From positions 40,952,222-41,016,221 of the forward strand of contig JAKGHH010000002.1 in NCBI GenBank assembly GCA_022828595.1: 64,000 nucleotides of DNA, given 5' to 3'. Of this stretch, positions 22,746-34,903 are shown piece after piece. Origin of the DNA: Nelumbo lutea. Taxonomy: Eukaryota > Streptophyta > Magnoliopsida > Proteales > Nelumbonaceae. The translations under genes were made by a program, and so were the position numbers. The notes below the pieces were generated by a model. The model was not told the origin of the DNA, searched no databases, and worked only from the letters and a program-made list of their open reading frames with translations. How positions within the stretch are numbered: position 1 is the first letter of the stretch; the number at the start of each line of letters is the position of its first letter.

Positions 22746-25700
22746 ATGGACTCCTCAGGCTTTGAAAACAAGCATGTTGCTGAATCCAGACAAATTCCAG
22801 GAGCCTCTGTTGATTCTCTACTGGCTGTGACCACAGTCAAGCTGGATGGAACTAATTATTTGGCTTGGTCACAATCAGTAAAAATTCGTATTTGTAGTAG
22901 AGGCAAATGGGGTTTTATCTCCAGGAGCAAAAATGCTCCTCCAGAAGATGATCCATTATATGAAAAGTGGATGCAAGAAAATTATATTGTTATTGGATGG
23001 CTTGTCAACTCAATGCAACCACAGATTAGTCAACACTATTTGTGGATGAATTCAACAAAGGAAATTTGGGATAGTGTTGCTGGAACATATTCCCAAAAAT
23101 TAAATGTGGCCAGGGTTTACAAGTTGAGAAGTGATGTGAAGAGTTTGAGACAGGGGGATAAACCATTAGCTGTATACTTCTCAACACTGAAGTCTTTATG
23201 GCAAGAAATAAATTTGATAGAAGCTGTAGCCTGGGACACCACTAAGGATGCTGAGACCTACAGAAAACTAGTTGAGAGAAATAGGGTGTTTGAGTTCTTG
23301 ACAGGGCTAAATCCAGAGTATGACATTACAAAGCAAAATATTTTATCCAAGGATAATGTCTCACTGTCTCAAGCATATGCCTTGGTAAGTAGTGAAGAAA
23401 GCAGAAGACTTGTCTAGGTCCAAGGGGCTGCTCTAAATGATCACTTTGTTAATATGGGAGTGAAACCCAAGGGGGTTGCAGGGACTCCAAGGAGTGAAAC
23501 CCAAGGGGGTTGCAGAGACTCCAAGTAGATCAGGGAAGAAAGAGATTATCTGTGAGTACTGTAAAAAGCCAAGACACACTAAAGACAAGTGCTGGAAATT
23601 GCATCCTAAGCTCCTACCACTTCGGTTTTAGAAGAAGTCTAATAAGTAGATCAGGGAGTGCCAATGTTGCTGTTGGTCTAGATAGTGACAGATACCAAAC
23701 TGAAGAGATGATGGCTAGTGAGCAATTAGCAGCTATTAAAGCAAAATATGAGAAGTTTGGGAGGATGATCAGTCACCTAGAGGGTGTGACCTCTTCTTCC
23801 AACCCTCCAGGAAATTCAACCTCTTCTGTATTTGCTCATTCAGGTATACGGGCTTCTGCCAATCATACAAGCATTTCAGGTAATTGTAGGATCCCTTGGA
23901 TTATTGATTCTGGTGTTTCTGATCATATGACCAGCCTTTCTACTTTGTTTGTTTCATATGATTTACTTCTTGGGTGTGACAAAATCACCCTAGCCGATGG
24001 CTCTCTTGCCCCTATCTCCGGCAAGGGAACCATCAAGGCTACAGACTCCTTGGTTCTTCTTTCTGCTCTTCATGTACCCAGACTAAATACAAACTTGTTA
24101 TCTGTAAGTAGCCTAACTAAGTCATTAAACTGTTGCGTAACCTGCTTCCCTTCCTACTGTGTTTTTCAGGATCTAGAGTCTCAGAAGGTGATTGGGAGTG
24201 GCCGTGAGGCGAATGGAATATATCCACTGGATACTCATGGACAGTGCCATGAACAACCTGGAAAAGCTCTACATCTACAGAGTCCATCAGTCGAGTCATG
24301 TTATGTCATTTTCGTTTGGGTCATCTTTCTTTTTCTGCATTAAGTCATTTATTCCCAGAACTGTTTAAGGGAATTAGTTTGTCCTGCTTCATTGGGAGTT
24401 CTGTGAAATGTCAAAACATTGTAGAAACAGTTATCCTTTGAGTAATAAAAGATCTTCTCCTTTTAATATTGTGCACTCTGATGTGTGGGGGCCTTACCAC
24501 TTATCCTCTATGGGTGGCTACAAATATTTTATTTTGTTCATTGATGACTTTTCTCGGTTCACTTGAATATTTTTGATGAAGTTCCCAAACTTGTGAGGCA
24601 ATTCCATGAATTTGTCCTAACCCAGTTTGATATTAGGATTAAAATTTTCAGATCCGACATTGCAAAAGAATATTTTGAGAAAAACTTGACCTGCTATCTC
24701 ACTGATTTAGGGGTTATTCATCAAAGCTCCTATGTTAGGACCCCAAAACAGAATAGAGTTGCTGAAAGTAAAAATATACATATTGTTGAAGTTGCAAGAA
24801 ATATTCTATTTGCCTCACATGTCCCTACAAAGTTTTGAGGTGATGCTGTTCTCACTGCAACCTACCTTATAAACCGTATGCCATCCAGGGTTTTAGGGTT
24901 TAAGTCTCCCTTTAGTTTTCTTCATCCGGACAAGGATCTTTTTCCTATTCCTCTCCGTGTCTTTGGCTGCACCTGTCATGTACATATCCAAAGTGTCCAA
25001 AGACATAAATTTGAACCAAAATCCCACAAGTGTATCTTGGTTATTCCTCCACACAAAAGGGTTACTGTTATTTTGATCCAAAGACTGGCACTCGGTATGT
25101 CTCAATGGATGTCACATTTGATGAGCTTTCTTCCTTTTATGGTTCTTCTCTAGAGAGACATTGTCCAAAGGGGGAGGATTTGTCACAGGTGTTTGCTCTT
25201 CCTCTTCCTGTTCCAGTTAAGTCTTTTGATGAGTCTCTTCCTCCTTCAAATTAATCAAGGGAGGATCAGTCACTTCACTCTCATTCTAGTGTTCCTATTC
25301 CTCCTCCTTTACCTCCTCGCCCTCTTTTTAATCCCAGGTTGTATCAACGGCAAAGAACCAGAAATGAGCAAGTTGTTTCCCCTACAACACATGAGTCTCA
25401 TGCACTTCTAGTTACAGATGAGACAACAGGTACTGTTACAGCCCCTTTGGAGCCATCATTCCCAAACCTTGGTATCCCCATTGCTATTAGGAAAGGAAAA
25501 ATGAAGTGTATTGCACATTGCATTTCCAAACACCTTTCTTATAGTTTGTTCTTTCCTTCATATTTTTCCTACTTTTCTTCTGTTGCTTCTAACCCAATTC
25601 ACAGGTCTGTGTCAGAAGCTCTTAATATTCCAGAATGGAGGGTTGCTATGAGAACAGAAATTGATGCCCTGCACAAGAATGACACTTGGGAAGTGGTTGA

Positions 25701-27092
25701 TTTGCCTGAAGCGAAGGATCCAGTAGGTTGTAAGTGGGTCTTTACTATCAATATTATGTTGATGGGACCATTGAAAGGTACAAGGCTAGGCTGGTTGCAA
25801 AATGCTATACACAGACATATGGGATTGATTATCTGGAAGCATTTGCCCCTGTTGCCAAGATGACTTCTGTAAGAGTTCTACTATCTTTGGTTGCACACTC
25901 AGACTACCCACTTTATCAACTGGATATAAAGAATGCATTTCTGAATGGAGAATTACATGAGGAGGTCTATATGTCTCTTCCTCCAGGGATGTATGAAACA
26001 GATATGAAAGGAAAGGTCTGGAGGCTAAAGAAATCTCTTTATGGACTCAAACAGTCCCCTAGAGCATGGTTTGAAAGGTTTAGGGCTGCCCATGTTAGCT
26101 TTGGCCATGTACAGACACAGTCTGATCATACCCTCTTTGTGAAGAGGAGAGGATCCTTGGCCGTTTACCTGATTATGTATGTTGTTGAAATTGTTGTGAC
26201 TGGTAATGATATCTCAAATATTTTCTTCATACAGAGTTTGAGATCAAAGATCTGGGGGAATTGAGATACTTTCTTGGCGTAGAAGTTGCTAGATCCAAGG
26301 ATATAATCCTTATCTCTCAGAGAAAGTATGTTCTTGATTTGCTCTCTGAAACAGGGAAGATGGGTGCTAGACCAGTTGCTACTCCTATCGATATGAGCCA
26401 TAAACTCTCTGCTTTAGATGGAATATTGTTAGAAGATAAGGGAGTTTTCTAGAGAGTACTTGGAAAACTTCTTTATCTATGCACGACTCGGCCAGACATT
26501 GAATATGCTGTCAGTTGCATCAGTTAGTTCATGCATGCTCCCAGGGATACTCACATGGTAGCAGCCGAGCAGATTCTGTGTGATTTGTTGGGCTCCTTTG
26601 GAAAGGGAATTCTATTTGATAAGCGTGGCCATATGAAACTTGAAGCCTACACTGATGCTGACTGGGCCGGAAACATTGATGACAGAAGATCTACCTCTGG
26701 GTACTGTAGCTTGGTGGCAGGTAATATTGTCTCTTGGAGAAGCAAGAAACAATCGGTTGTTGCTCGATTTTCAGCCGGAGCAGAATATAGAGCCATGGCT
26801 CATGGAGTTTCTGAACTATTGTGGGTTAGATCCTTGATGGAGGAACTGGGTATTGAGCATGATAAGCCAATGATGGTATACTGTAATAATCGAGCCGCTA
26901 TCAACACTGCTCACAACCCAGTGCAACATGACATAACTAAGCATATTAAAGTTGACAGACACTTCATTCGAGAAGGAGTGGCTTCTAGAGAAGTGTGTCT
27001 ATCTTTCATCACCTCTGAAGGATAGTTAGCTGATTTCCTCACCAAAGGCATTCCCAAGGCTAAACTTCAGCATGATACTGGCAAGCTTGGCA
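22746..27092 (+). pseudogene. C10 gag-pol (degenerate)
   Basis: Gag is open from 22746 to a TAG at 23415-23417, with TTVKLDGTNYLAWSQSVKI. A 34-bp tandem duplication (23458-23525) shifts the frame just before the zinc knuckle (about 23560-23600). The protease motif is DSGVSDHMTS (about 23905-23934). Integrase has SDIAKEYFEKNL and TPKQNRVAESKN (changed from the family's TPQQNGVAERKN), and a Trp-to-TGA stop at 24836-24838. RT carries DIKNAFLNGELHEEVY, but its catalytic YVDD has become YVVE (26178-26189), abolishing the metal-binding aspartates. RNase H (26531-27025) has DADWAGNIDDRRSTSGYC. Dead in at least three enzymatic domains. Confidence 0.88.
23458..23525 (+). repeat. 34-bp tandem duplication in C10 gag
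   Basis: Two adjacent 34-bp units (23458-23491 and 23492-23525) differing at one base. Because 34 is not a multiple of three, the duplication itself breaks the gag frame. Confidence 0.9.
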
Positions 27093-28073
27093 TGAAATCC
27101 ACTGAATATTACACTCTACTTTTTAAATCTTATTTCGGTTTATAGTGGATGGGACCCACCAAACCAGCAATTATTACAGTGGGTCTACTATGTTGATTTC
27201 AACAGTGAGTGACGGCCCCCCATTCAATTTATATTTAGTTTTGAATGTGGTGAACAGGATCCACTGATTGCAACATTGTGATCTACTATTGCAAGGTTCT
27301 AGATAAGATCCTCATGACAGTGGGTCCCTCTGTAACATTTGACAACAAATTGAAACAGTGGGTCCTAAAAAATATTGTCAGTAGCAAGTGACAACATGTG
27401 CTGTTACAGGTGGTAAACCAACACACCTATCCCCTTTTTAAGTGGATAAAATCCACTGACAGTGGGACCCAGAGATGTGTCTTTTATCCATTATATTGAA
27501 TGTTCTTTTGAGGTGGATAAGATCCACCAAACATAGCAATAGTTAGTCTCCAAGTATTAATCTCTTTCAGTATATAAATTGAAATAAGATGTTGAGTTCT
27601 AACAGAATTCTAGAGAAAGAGAGAGAGAGAGAGAGAGAATAAGATAAAGATTGCAGTAGATAAAATTTTTAAGGGGTAGAAGAAGAAGATAGAATCTATA
27701 CTTGTATATGGTTATCCTTAATCAACTCAATCAGCCGACTACTAATTCCCTCCTCTATTTCTTCTCTTCCTCTCTCTTCTCTCTTTTTTTTTTTCTCTTT
27801 CTTTCTTATCTCTTTCTCTCCTCTCTTCTATTTGCCGACCACCAATTTTCTTCTCCTCTCCCCCTTATATAGAGGGACACAAAGGGGTAGGGAGGTTAGA
27901 GCAACCTCCCCACTCTTCATACGTGGGGTGGTTGCTTAACTCCCTCCCATAACCAGAACTGAAAATTTGAACTTGTGTGAAGTGGGCCAGTTGTCAAATC
28001 TGTCCCCCCCTGAAGCTTTATTTATTTATATTATTTTATTATTTTTTTCATCTTATATTTTTTATCATAAACA
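27093..28073. other. U1: unclassified 981-bp block between two copia elements
   Basis: It starts TG and ends CA, and joins the RNase H end of C10 to the integrase core of C11, so it looks like an inserted LTR, but no 5-bp duplication flanks it. The left part has repeated GTGGGTC / GTGGATAAGATCCACC motifs; the middle has a GA microsatellite (27618-27638); the right part is pyrimidine-rich with TATATAGAGGG (27868-27878), which on the minus strand gives a TATA-like CTCTATATAAGG. I find no coding similarity. Confidence 0.45.
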
Positions 28074-28891
28074 GTATGGTAGAGACACAGTTTGAGAAGA
28101 AGATTAAGATTATTAGATCTGACAACACTAAGGAGTACTTTGAGAAGCACTTACAAACCTTCCTTGAAGAAAAATGAGTGATTCACTAGAGTTCTTGCCC
28201 TCATACTCCCCAACAAAATGGGGTATTAGAGAGGAAAAACAGACATGTGATTGAATTTGCCAGAGGCTTGTTATTCCAGATGCATGTTCCAACTCGGTTT
28301 TGGGGGGATGCTGCTCAAACAGTTGTATATCTTATTAACATACTTCCCTCATGGACCCTACATCTCCAATCTCCTCACCAGCTTCTTTTTCCTAATGAGG
28401 ATACATTCCATCTTCCTCCCAAGGTTTTTGGGTATGTTTGCTTCGTCCATGACATGAGTCCTAGGCTGAAATTTGATCCAAAGTCTATCAAGCTTCAGTC
28501 CAAAAGGGGTATCGTTGTTATGACCTTTGTTCTGGAAAAAGGTATGTGTCCAAAGATGTCACATTCTTTGAGTCTACTCCCTTCTTCTTTGTCTCTCGTC
28601 CTTCTCTTTAGGGGGAGGATGTTAGTGAAGATCAAACTCCCTTTTGTATGCCGATTCCTGCAACTAATGTTGTCAATCCTTCTTCTCCTCCTCCTCCCTG
28701 TGATCGTAGTAGTCCTCCTCCCATGCCTCCTCCTATTCCTCGGTCTTGGCATCAATGGTTCGTCAAACGAAGAAAGAGGATGACTCCAGAGATTGAATGT
28801 CCATTACAATTTGACCTCCCGGACTTGGGTAATTTGGATTTTGAACCTCTTCTTGTTTCCGATGCCTATGTTGAATCTGTTGTTGAGCCTC
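28074..28891 (+). pseudogene. C11 integrase
   Basis: Reads VETQFEKKIKIIRSDNTKEYFEKH, a stop at 28175, then TPQQNGVLERKNRHVIEFARGLLF and INILPSWTLHLQSPHQLLFPNE, followed by the integrase C-terminus with frame changes at about 28490 and 28650. A Ser/Pro-rich spacer (about 28660-28740) leads into the pre-RT linker, cut by the C12 LTR at 28892. Confidence 0.82.
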
Positions 28892-29209
28892 TGTTGAAAT
28901 ATTTTAGTTATTTGTGTTAGGGTCTGTTTGGCTAGTTAAAGCGTTTTTTATTTCTATTTTTTGATTTTTGTTGTCTGTTAGTGTACTCACTTACAGCAGG
29001 GGCACAAGGGTCTTTTCCCTTCTTATTTATGCCGCCCTATATAATATAATAAAAACTGGCGCTGCCAGCACTGTTCTATTGCCAATATCTTCTCTTCTCT
29101 TCTTTCTTCTCTCTTCTCTCTTCTTCTTCTCTTCTCTCTTCTCTCTTCTCTCTTCTCTCTTCTTCTTCTCTTCTCTTCCTCTTATTTCTGGCCGACCACA
29201 CTGTCAAGA
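28892..29209 (+). repeat. C12 5' LTR
   Basis: 318 bp, with a TATA candidate CCTATATAATA (29036-29046) and a long TCTTCTCTTC tract (29090-29180), more repeated than in the 3' copy. It ends AAGA at the primer-binding site. Confidence 0.88.
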
Positions 29210-29755
29210 TGGTATCAGAGCAGGAATACTGACTGAGAGAACAGATCGAACAAGCTTCCTTCCTTTTCCAATTTGCTGAATCTGGGCGGAACAGAGATCT
29301 GAATCTGGGCTGAAGAAAACAGATCTACAACCGGTACAGTCCTTCCTTTTTTTTCTCTTCCTTACCCTCCTTGGTCATGTACCAAGGGAAAAAGCCAAAT
29401 GAATCTGGGCTGCTGAATGCTGTCAGACCTTTGTGAGGTTTATACCTCTTGTTTTTTGGGATCGTGTGATCCTATTCCGGTGTTAAGGTGACTGTAGGTC
29501 ACAGATGACCTGTTATCTCAGTTTTTTGGCTTGATTATAAGTGTTAAGGATCTCTCTTGCTGATTAATGTTCTTAGAAATTCTGGAAGGCAGGTAGGTTG
29601 GGACTGTTAAACCGTACAGGTCTGAAATCTGCCGAATCTTGCCTTTTTTGTCCTGAAATTGGTACTGTTTGTGCTCAGATTGTTTTCAAACCCAAGTGTG
29701 TGTGTGGACTGAGTACGTGTGTGGAGCAATTTTGTTTTGGAGTAAGGAGGGATCC

Positions 29756-30052
29756 TGAAAGCTAAATTACTCTAACCGAAGTAGTAGAAAAGAGAAGACG
29801 AAGAGGAGATGCTGGAATGTCAAACTCACAGCTCAGTCGACAGTAGTATTATTTATATTATGATGTAGTACAATGAACATGGAGTTACTAGAATGCCCCT
29901 GATTAGTGATGGGACACCCAGACAACTTAAAACATTAAACAGGATTAGGTCCATTAACAAAGGCCCAGTACAGGACAACTTAAACTTAAGTATAGGCTAA
30001 TAAGAACTCTTATTAGCCGAATACTCATACATACAAAGACTTCAATCCAACA
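29756..30052 (-). repeat. C13 3' LTR (left copy)
   Basis: 297 bp TG...CA, flanked on the left by GATCC and on the right by the polypurine tract complement CTCCCCCTCAAG. Confidence 0.92.
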
Positions 30053-30064
30053 CTCCCCCTCAAG

Positions 30065-33000
30065 CTAAGCATGGATATCAATCATGTTTAGCTTGCCAAG
30101 CATGTCCCTAAACTTTGCTGCTGCCAGCCCTTTAGTCAGTACATCTGCAATTTGCATCTCAGATGGAGTATAAGGCACACAGAGTTCACCCGAGACAGTT
30201 CTTTCTCTAACAAAGTGCCGATCAATCTCAATATGTTTTGTCCTGTCATGCTGCACAGGATTGTTGGCAATGTTGATGGCAGCTTTATTGTCACAATACA
30301 GCCTGAGAGGACCTTCAGCCTTAATGCCAAGTTCATTAAGAAGAGTTCTGAGCCATAAGAGTTCAGCAACCCCGTGGGCCATAGCTCGATACTCTACTTC
30401 TGCACTTGATCTAGCCACTACATTCTACTTCTTACTGTGCCATGTCACCAGGTTTCCTCCCACAAATGTACAGTAACACGAGGTTGACTTCCTGTCTCCA
30501 ACAGACCCAGCCCAATCTGCATCAGTGTAGGCTTCAATTTCAATTCTGTTGTTTTTCTTGAAGAGAATTCCCTTTCCTGGGCAAGTCTTCAAGTACTTGA
30601 GAATCCTTTCAATTGCTTTCATATGAGGGATCTTTGGAGAGTGCATAAATTGATTGACAACATGCACAACATAAGCAATATTTGGCCGAGTGAGGGATAA
30701 GTATATTAGCTTCCCTACCAATTTTTGGTATCTCTCTTTATCACAGTAGTCCTCCCCTACTGATTCCTGTAGGCCATGATTCTGTTCCATTGGAGTATCT
30801 GCTGGCCTGCATCCCATCATGCCTGTTTCCTCTAGGAGGTCAAGAACATACTTCCGCTGACATATGTAGATTCCCTTCTTGACCTGGCAACTTCAATCCC
30901 AAGAAAATATCTCAAATGACCCAAGTCTTTGATCTCAAATTTAGAAGCTAGAAAGTCCTTCAGTCTTTTTATCTCTTTCAGGTCATTCCCGGTAATTACC
31001 TTATCATCCACATAAACAATGAGTGCAGTAAGTTTGCTATCCTGTCTCCTTATGAACATGGTATGATCTGCACCACTCTGAGTGTATCCCACTTTCTTCA
31101 TGGCCCCACAAAGCCTCTCAAACCATGCACGGGGAGATTGCTTCAACTCATATAATGCTTTCCTCAGTTTGCACACCTTTCTACTAAAGTCATAGCTTGG
31201 TGGAGGTTCCATAAATACCTCTTCATGAAGGTCGCCATTTAAGAAGGCATTCTTCACATCCTGTTGATGAAGTTCCCATGAAAAATTTGCTGCCAGTGGC
31301 AATAGAACCCGAATTGTGTTGAGCTTTGCTACTGGAGGAAAGGTTTCTTTGTAGTCAATCCCTTCTTTCTGAGTAAACCCCTTTGCCACAAGTCTGGCCT
31401 TGTACCTTTCAATGGACCCATCCTCCCTGTGCTTTACAGTAAACACCCACTTGCACCCAACAGTGGTCTTCCCCTCTGGAAAATCCACTAATTCCCAAGT
31501 TCTTGCTTTCATTAGGGCTTTCATCTCTTCATTCATAGCTTCTTTCCACCTTGGATTAGACAGCCTTTGAGTACCTAGAAGGAACACGCACAGAGGAAAG
31601 AGCAGACACAAAGGAGTGATAGGCAGGAGATAAATGTGAGTAAGAAACAAAATCAACAATGGGGTGCCGGGTGGTGCAAGAGCGGATAGGCTTACGGAGA
31701 GCAATAGGAAGATCCAAATCAGAAGTATGAGAGTTGAAATTACCTTGGATTGTAGAGACAGATTGATCCGAGTCCAACTAGTTGCTGTCATGAGGTTGAG
31801 GGCCCCTTTTTCTTTTGTTGTATGTAAGTATCTCTTTTTGTTGCCTACTGGAGCCTTCAGGAACATCTGTAGCATCAGGAGAGGTAACCGGCACAGTGGG
31901 AGCCTCACTGGGTTGACCCGAAATGTCACAACAAGGAGTAGGAGGAGAGGATGGAAGACCTGAGGCAGATAGGGGAACAAAAAAGGAGGGAGAATGAGAA
32001 TCCTCTTCCATCCCACTAGTCTTCCCCTGAAGAGGATTCTGAGAAGACTGAAAATAGGGTTGAGACTCAAAGAAGACCACATCTCTGGTGACATACTTTC
32101 TCTTGGAGACAGGGTCATAACACTTGTAACCCTTTTGTGTAGGAGAGTACCCCAAGAATATTCCCTTTGTAGCCTTAGGATCCAGCTTGGTCTTCTTTGG
32201 ATCCTTCACATGTATGAAACATATACAGCCAAAGACCCGAGGAGGAAGGGGAAAGTCTAGAAGAGTGGGGCACAAAACAGAGAAAGGGGTTTTCATACCC
32301 AACACCTTAGATGGCAACCGGTTTATCAGATATGATGCTGAAAGTACAGCTTGAGACCAATATTGCTTGGGGACTTTGTGCTGGAATAGTAAGGCTCGAT
32401 CTGTCTCCAATAGATGTCTATTCTTGCGCTCAACAACCCCATTCTGCTGAGAAGTATAAGCACAGGATGACTGATGTAGTATGCCAGCATCTTCCATGAA
32501 TAAGTTCAAGGATTTTTCAAAGTATTCAGTAGCATTGTCTGACCTGAATTGCTTAATCTTCTTATTAAACTGTGTTTCAATCATCTTGCAAAATTCCATG
32601 GTTATCCGTGGTACTTCATCCCGTCCTTTTAACAGGTAGATCCATGTACAACGAGAGTAGTGGTCAATAAAACTGATAAAGTACCGGAAGCCATCAAAGG
32701 AAACAATGGGTGAAGGGCCCCAGACATCAGAATGAACCAAATCAAAAAGAGCACAAATTTCATTGTTGGAAATTGGATACACAGTTTTACATTGTTTTGA
32801 CATTTGACATACTTCACAGGTTAGACTCTGACTTGGGATGCCCTTAAACAATTCGGGAAACAACATTTCTAATGAGGAGAAAGACACATGACCTAGCCTA
32901 GCATGCCAAAGATGCAGCTTAGCTATTGACTCCACACTTTCCGGATTACTAGCAGCAGATGCTTGTAAGGCTGAGCCGATGTCTGCATCAAGGTAGTAGA

Positions 33001-33595
33001 GGCCTCCATACTCATGACCGTACCCAATAGTTCTCCTTGTCAATCTGTCTTGGAACACACAATGAGTAGGAAAAAAGGTTATACTACAGTTCAAATTTTT
33101 GGTAAGTTTTGAAACAGACAAAAGATTTGAGGCAAGACTGAGAACATGTAAAACTGATTTAAGAGAGAGGTCCTTGCTTAGGTCAACAATTCCCTTTCCA
33201 GAGATAGTGGAGAAAGACCCGTCAGCAACTCTCATCTTATCCTGACCAGACAACAAATGATATTAAGAGAATAGGGAAGACATATGTGTCATATGGTTAG
33301 TAGCATCGGAATCAATAACCCAAGAAGTAGAGTCAATAGAGCCAGTGGCACTGAAGGCAGAGGCTGTACCTGATCTAGCAAGAGATGTAGAAGCTAATGC
33401 CCTGCTAAGGACCTCAACCTCACTAGCAGTGAAGCCCAAAGTACCAGTTCCAGAGGAATCAGCAACCTGTCCTATAGGAGAAGAAGACACTGTTGGTGTA
33501 TTTTGTGAGTTATCATCATTGTTGCTGGTGACAAAATTCCCACTTGCTGCAGGCCTGTTATCTCTAGAAGAAACATCTCTGGGTATTGAAGACAT
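30065..33595 (-). pseudogene. C13 gag-remnant and pol
   Basis: It starts at 33595 with the gag N-terminus MSSIPRDVSSRD, which runs in frame straight into the spacer before protease: the capsid and zinc-knuckle part (about 290 residues in C16) has been deleted. The protease motif is DSDATNHM, the glycine of DSG being replaced by aspartate. Integrase (31778-33256) keeps FRSDNATEYFE and TSQQNGVVERKN. RT (about 30832-31560) keeps DVKNAFLNGDLHEEVF and YVDD, then breaks near 30825. RNase H (30065-30820) has DADWAGSVGDRKST, a stop near 30425, and AEVEYRAMAHG. Integrase and RT are the best preserved parts. Confidence 0.9.
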
Positions 33596-34559
33596 CTTGA
33601 CTGCAGCCAGTGTGTAGGTGACACTGATTAAGACTAGCCGAAGCAGTTCTGAAGGTTCTGAACCAGTTCTGGAGCAGATCTGATTAGCTGAAATGATCAC
33701 AGCAGGTTCTGACAGCACTTGACACAGTTTCAGTCTTGCCGAGACTGTCACAGTTCTGAAACAGTTCAGTTACAACAGCAAGCAAGGAGTTCTGGGCTGG
33801 TAACCGACCTGAAGCTAGGGTTCTCAACTATTGTGCTATGCAGACTCCACTTGAACTTCGAGTACTGCAACTGTAAAGAGAATGCCCTTCCTTGCGGCCA
33901 ATACTAGGACTGCTGACATCAGTCCTCAACTAGGGTTCACAATGCTGAACAATCTGGAGCTGGCAGCTCCCTAGGTAATCTCACAGCAGTGGTGAGGGGT
34001 TTCGAACTGATAACCACCCTGAACTTGGAGCTGTTTGCCACATTGCTATGCTGGTAGAAGTGTTCACAGTGCTGGTAGAACACGAGATAGACTTCACTTG
34101 GGCTGAACCAAAAACTACAACAGTTCGGGTACAGTAGCGGGTGAACAGTTTGAGGCTGCAACAGTAGCAAGTGAACAGTGGGCTCTGTAGAAGAAGCTAA
34201 GTCTGTGCGAGTTTTGCTGGAGCACCGAAGCTGCAACTGTAGAAGTAGCTAAGCCCCTTTCGGCTAGTGCTAGGACTGCTGAAATCAGTCCTCAACTAGG
34301 TGTGTCCTACACAGACCTCTCTTAGTAGCCAAATAGCTACTATTTGCTGGAAATAACCTAGTAGGACATCTACTTCTGGGTCTTACTTCCCTTGAGTCCT
34401 ACAACCAAGAGAAACCCTAGATTCGAACTTGCTTTACTCTCTTACACCCCTAGGTCTTCACTGCAGCAACCCAGAAAAGGAAGAGAGAAGATGAAAAGAC
34501 AGCAAGAGAAGAGAGTGTGTGCCGGCTGAAACCAGGAAGAAGCTAATGCTCTGATACCA

Positions 34560-34860
34560 TGAAAGCTAAATTACTGTAGCCGAAGTAGCAGAAAAGAGAA
34601 GAAGAAGAAGAAGAGATGCTGGAATGTCGAACTCACAGCTCAGTCGACAGTACTATTATTTATATTATGATGTAGTACAATGATACAGGGAGTTACTAGA
34701 ATGCCTCTAATTAGTGATGGGACACCCATGCAACTTAAAACATTAAACAGGATTAGGCCCATTAACAAAAGCCCAGTACAAGACAACTTAAACTTAAGTA
34801 TAGGCTAATAAGAACTCTTATCAGCCGAATACTCATACATACAAAGACTTCAATCCAACA
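34560..34860 (-). repeat. C13 5' LTR (right copy)
   Basis: 301 bp; adjacent to the primer-binding site at 34548-34559 and to the GATCC target copy at 34861. It shares the block TTAGTGATGGGACACCC with C1 and C16. Confidence 0.92.
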
Positions 34861-34903
34861 GATCCTAAGTCCAGTGTTTGGGACTGATTGTCTGTTTTGA
34901 CCA

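Larger units (their letters stand above)
22485..27092 (+). mobile_element. C10: Ty1/copia element internal region, no LTRs
   Basis: Plus-strand element of the C17 family covering leader (from 22485), gag (22746), protease, integrase, RT and RNase H, ending at LGKLGM (about 27092), just short of the polypurine tract. Neither LTR is present: C9 abuts the left side and an unclassified block abuts the right side. Loss of both LTRs argues for rearrangement rather than a simple nested insertion. Confidence 0.85.
29756..34860 (-). mobile_element. C13: Ty1/copia element inside the C12 leader, gag-deleted
   Basis: Complete at both ends: LTRs 29756-30052 and 34560-34860, target duplication GATCC perfect on both sides (29751-29755 and 34861-34865). 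Primer-binding site TGGTATCAGAGC at 34548-34559; polypurine tract complement right after 30052. LTR divergence is about 5% by eye plus small indels. The internal region is short (5,105 bp total) because most of gag is missing. It sits in the untranslated leader of C12. Confidence 0.93.

Noticed and set aside
27237..27560. Possible array of short spaced repeats (GTGGGTC and GATCCACC motifs)
   Set aside because: Spacing is irregular and the motifs are degenerate; it is not a CRISPR-like or satellite array.
28968..29279. 103-codon open frame rich in Ser, Leu and Phe
   Set aside because: It is a reading of the CT-rich C12 LTR running across the primer-binding site.
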